64,000 bases of DNA. Origin: Avibacterium paragallinarum. GTDB lineage: Bacteria; Pseudomonadota; Gammaproteobacteria; Enterobacterales; Pasteurellaceae. The notes below the pieces were generated by a model. The model worked only from the letters and a program-made list of their open reading frames with translations. It was not told the DNA's origin and ran no database searches. Each line of letters begins with the position of its first letter. The first letter of the stretch is position 1. A program made the position numbers and the translations under genes. The stretch spans positions 124,001 to 188,000 of the forward strand of contig NZ_UGHK01000002.1 of the NCBI RefSeq assembly GCF_900450705.1, given 5' to 3'. This document shows positions 61,700-64,000 of this stretch, piece by piece.

Positions 61700-61936
61700 A
61701 ATGATACCTAAATTGGACTATTTTTCTTTCCATTGTGCTGGAAAAATAGACGCTTTTAAAGATAAGAAAAACTTCGCTTAGGATATGATTTTTAGCGAAA
61801 AGTTGCAAGAAAAACCCATTTCGCCTTATGGGTTTACTGTGGGTTTAACATTCTCATTTTCCCTTAATTATTAATAGGCTTTCAAACTTGGAAAATCATC
61901 GCCGCTAAATTTATGAACGATACTACGCATAAAACT

Positions 61937-61952
61937 AAGCAAACGTTTGCTT
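61937..61952 (+). promoter_or_regulatory. PurR operator upstream of purE
   Basis: AAGCAAACGTTTGCTT is a perfect 16-bp palindrome matching the PurR box (ACGCAAACGTTTGCGT). It overlaps a likely -35 TTGCTT (61947-61952), with TAGACT (61971-61976) as -10, 18 bases on. Binding would block purE transcription. Confidence 0.88.
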
Positions 61953-62005
61953 GGTGTAAAAATCCTATGCTAGACTATCGCCATTTTTCACAGAAAGGAA
62001 GTATT

Positions 62006-62506
62006 ATGCCAAATCAAAATGTTGAAATTGCCATTGTAATGGGATCAAAAAGCGACTGGGCAACAATGCAAGAAGCCGCACAAGTTTTAACCGACTTAAA
62101 TGTGCCTCACCACGTTGAAATCGTTTCTGCTCACCGAACCCCTGATAAACTCTTCCACTTTGCCGAAACCGCTGAGCAAAAGGGCTACAAAGTCATTATT
62201 GCGGGAGCGGGCGGTGCGGCTCATTTACCTGGAATGATCGCAGCAAAAACCCTTGTGCCTGTGTTGGGTGTTCCCGTGAAAAGTGCCACTTTAAATGGTG
62301 TGGATAGTCTTTATTCTATCGTGCAAATGCCAAAAGGCATTCCTGTGGGAACATTAGCCATTGGTTCTGCAGGTGCGGTTAATGCGGGATTACTAGCGGC
62401 TCAAATTTTAGCACGTTTTAACCCTGAATTGGCTGAGCGTTTACACCAATTCCGCCAAAATCAAACGCAAATGGTGTTGGATAATCCTGATCCTAGATTG
62501 GAATAG
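62006..62506 (+). CDS. purE: N5-carboxyaminoimidazole ribonucleotide mutase
   Basis: Purine synthesis step converting N5-CAIR to CAIR. The ATG at 62006 is chosen (AAGGAAG upstream); the longer frame from 61913 runs through the PurR box. 166 aa with [24 protein letters not shown] and [14 protein letters not shown]. purK, usually next, is not here: the following genes are on the other strand. Confidence 0.97.
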   Translation: MPNQNVEIAIVMGSKSDWATMQEAAQVLTDLNVPHHVEIVSAHRTPDKLFHFAETAEQKGYKVIIAGAGGAAHLPGMIAAKTLVPVLGVPVKSATLNGVDSLYSIVQMPKGIPVGTLAIGSAGAVNAGLLAAQILARFNPELAERLHQFRQNQTQMVLDNPDPRLE

Positions 62507-62575
62507 CCTATTGCGATTCATTATATAAAGTGGGCATTTCCTGTTTAAAACTCAATCTAAACCAAAGGGAAATGC

Positions 62576-63474
62576 TTATTTTTCTTCTAACTCCATTCCC
62601 ATTCTACACCCCATATCAGCCCCCGCTTCGCAGGCTTGTGCAAAATAGGCTTTGGCTTTTTGTTGATCTTTTGGTACACCAAACCCCTCTAAATAATAAC
62701 CGCCCAGTGCGACTAAGGCTAATTCATTACCCTGTTCAGCTGATTTTTTCAGCCATTTTCGTGCTTGCTGATAATCTTGGGCTACGCCGTTGCCTTGATG
62801 ATACATCATTGCAAGGTCGTATTGTGCGTCTGCCTCGCCTTGCTCTGCAGCGGCTTGAAACCACTTCACGGCTTGGCGATTGTCCTGTTTCCTCCCTTGC
62901 CCCTGAGCATACATCAATGCCAAATTATATTGTGCATCTGCCTCTCGTTGCTTTGCGGCTTTTTCAAACCATTTTGCCGCAAGTGCATAATCTTGAGCCA
63001 CGCCCTCGCCCCGATAATAACTCAACGCCAAAAAGTATTGGGCTTTAGCTAAACCCTGTTCCGCCGCTTTTTGAGTCCATTTAAACGCTTGGAAATCATC
63101 TTGTTTTACCCCCTTACCCTCGTGATAAGCATTCGCCAAACTAAACTGGGCTTCCGCTACCCCTTGCTCAGCGGCTTTTGCATACCATTTAGCCGCTTGT
63201 TGGAAATCTTGCTTTACTCCCATTCCCTCGTTAAACATCGCAGCCAACATAAATTGTGCCCCACATTGCCTTGTTCTGCCAATGGCGGGAATAATTTCGC
63301 TGCCTTGTGCCATTCACCACGATCCGCTGCTTCAAAGGCTTGTTGCAACGGCTCACCGCCTGATAATATAGCTTGCTCAATTAAATCATCATTGAGTTGT
63401 GCAAACACAGGAGTTGCTCCCAACACAGTAAAAGACAACAACACCATAGCCAATAAATTTCTACTTAATTTCAT
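62576..63474 (-). pseudogene. Secreted Sel1-repeat protein with a one-base frameshift
   Basis: The start at 63474 gives a signal peptide (MKLSRNLLAMVLLSFTVLG, cut after FA) and a first Sel1-like stretch (AADRGEWHKAAKLFPPLAEQGN). The frame then breaks at a C4 run (63259-63262; GGGG on the coding strand), apparently by loss of one base, and the repeats continue in another frame from AQFMLAAMFNEGMGV to the stop at 62576. About six 36-residue Sel1 repeats (pattern AQ..LA..Y..G.GV.QD...A..W..KAA.QG) follow, ending with a Cys-containing one. Sel1 proteins act in protein-protein contacts. A sequencing error in the G run cannot be ruled out. Confidence 0.82.
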
Positions 63475-63486
63475 CTCGTTTCCTAG

Positions 63487-63822
63487 TTAATTTTTCCAAT
63501 GTCTTTCAACGCAATAATCCGCAGCCTTTTCGCCCACTTGCTCCATACTTTGCTCAAATTGCTTAATGGTCATCTCACCTTGATTTAAGCGTTGTTCCAA
63601 CTGCATTTTATCAAATTCTGTTTGCATTTGTGAAAGCAAACAACCGCACCAAGTGGCTTTTGAAATATCCATCAATTTTGCAAGTGTACCTATTTTGCTT
63701 TCGTCATCGTTACATTTTTGATAAATGGAATAAGTCATTTCCGCTTTCAACTCAGATCCCCAATTCCCTGCTTGCACTAAAGGGGCGAAAGCAAGGCTTA
63801 AAAGTGCGGTTGTTTTTTTCAT
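63487..63822 (-). CDS. Hypothetical secreted protein with four cysteines
   Basis: 111 aa starting with a signal peptide (MKKTTALLSLAFAPLVQA). The mature part is helical and has four Cys (QKC, WCGC, DYC), which could form two disulfides in the periplasm. Family not recognised. It sits between two Sel1-repeat genes on the same strand, 12 bases upstream of the broken one, so they may form one unit. Confidence 0.72.
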   Translation of the reverse strand: MKKTTALLSLAFAPLVQAGNWGSELKAEMTYSIYQKCNDDESKIGTLAKLMDISKATWCGCLLSQMQTEFDKMQLEQRLNQGEMTIKQFEQSMEQVGEKAADYCVERHWKN

Positions 63823-63878
63823 TGTTTTTCCTCTTGGTTGAATACAAGCTAAAAAGGCTTATTTAACGCCTTTCTCAT

Positions 63879-64000
63879 TCAGCTCTCGATATTATCACAG
63901 CCCTTTTGACTCCCTGCATCACAGGCTTCGCCAAAATAGACTTTCGCTTTAGACTGATCGCTTTCCTTTTCGCCTAGCAAGATCAAGATTTTTGGCTCTT
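63879..64000 (-). CDS. Sel1-repeat protein, C-terminal end only (5' beyond window)
   Basis: The last 40 codons are visible: GEKESDQSKAKVYFGEACDA, then GSQKGCDNIES and TGA at 63881-63879. The AKVYFGEACDAG block with its spaced cysteines is like the final repeat of the neighbouring Sel1 protein (AKAYFAQACEAG), so the two are probably related copies. Confidence 0.65.
   Translation of the reverse strand, partial: EPKILILLGEKESDQSKAKVYFGEACDAGSQKGCDNIES

Noticed and set aside
62530-63048. 172-codon plus-strand frame opposite the Sel1 repeats
   Set aside because: Repetitive coding DNA often leaves an open antisense frame; the Sel1 reading is clear on the other strand.
63255-63265. Programmed frameshift in the Sel1 gene
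   Set aside because: No slippery heptamer or downstream structure is apparent; a simple one-base loss is the plainer explanation.

Overview
The window is a stretch of chromosome from a member of the Pasteurellaceae. Two things point there: the 9-base DNA uptake signal AAGTGCGGT (Haemophilus influenzae type), scattered in both orientations through and between genes, and gene clusters that match the gammaproteobacterial core order (pheS-pheT-ihfA; lrp-ftsK-lolA-rarA-serS; dksA-pcnB-folK; xseB-ispA-dxs; aroF-tyrA; pepN/pyrD; greA/yhbY). Genus cannot be fixed from sequence alone; Haemophilus, Aggregatibacter, Avibacterium and Pasteurella are all possible. No rRNA, tRNA, CRISPR array or prophage was seen.

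Layout. 1-1.94 kb: an AT-rich type II restriction-modification pair (Dcm-like cytosine methyltransferase, cut by the window edge, and an SsoII/EcoRII-like endonuclease) 12 bases behind mukF. 1.94-15.4 kb: mukF, ttcA, a subtilisin-type autotransporter, an NlpC/P60 lipoprotein, ihfA-pheT-pheS, a pseudouridine synthase, clsA and a histidine phosphatase. 15.4-23.3 kb: purU, bioD, and mlc split by two nested 719-bp IS1016-group elements; then asnS and an intact IS3-family element sitting in a small inverted-repeat element. 23.3-35.8 kb: serS, rarA, a higBA-type toxin-antitoxin pair with a 40-bp operator dyad, lolA, ftsK, lrp, a dGTPase with lrgAB, a secreted nuclease, and csdA-csdE. 35.8-43.1 kb: a chalcone-isomerase-like gene broken by an IS, ycfP with an amber codon, rimK, grxA, argA with two ARG boxes, and gabD broken by an IS. 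43.1-53.5 kb: dksA, pcnB (apparent AUU start), folK, thiI, xseB-ispA-dxs, yhbY, greA, and a MOSC protein. 53.5-64 kb: paiB broken by a ~100-bp MITE-like element and a 13-bp duplication, tyrA, aroF (TyrR boxes and a chain of three tiny upstream ORFs), trpH, pyrD, pepN, purE (PurR box), and a cluster of Sel1-repeat/secreted proteins.

The recurring theme is gene decay. At least six host genes are interrupted or carry stops/frameshifts (mlc, chalcone-isomerase-like gene, ycfP, gabD, paiB, a Sel1 gene), and for three of them the uninterrupted reading frame can be rebuilt exactly by removing the IS and one copy of its 8-bp target duplication. Three of the four IS1016-group transposase copies carry a premature stop; the fourth has its C-terminus replaced. 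Amino-acid and purine genes keep recognisable operators (ArgR, TyrR, PurR). The observations most worth testing are the coupled mini-ORFs before aroF, the identical nonsense codon shared by two cleanly inserted IS copies, the MITE family, and the restriction-modification pair placed behind mukF.
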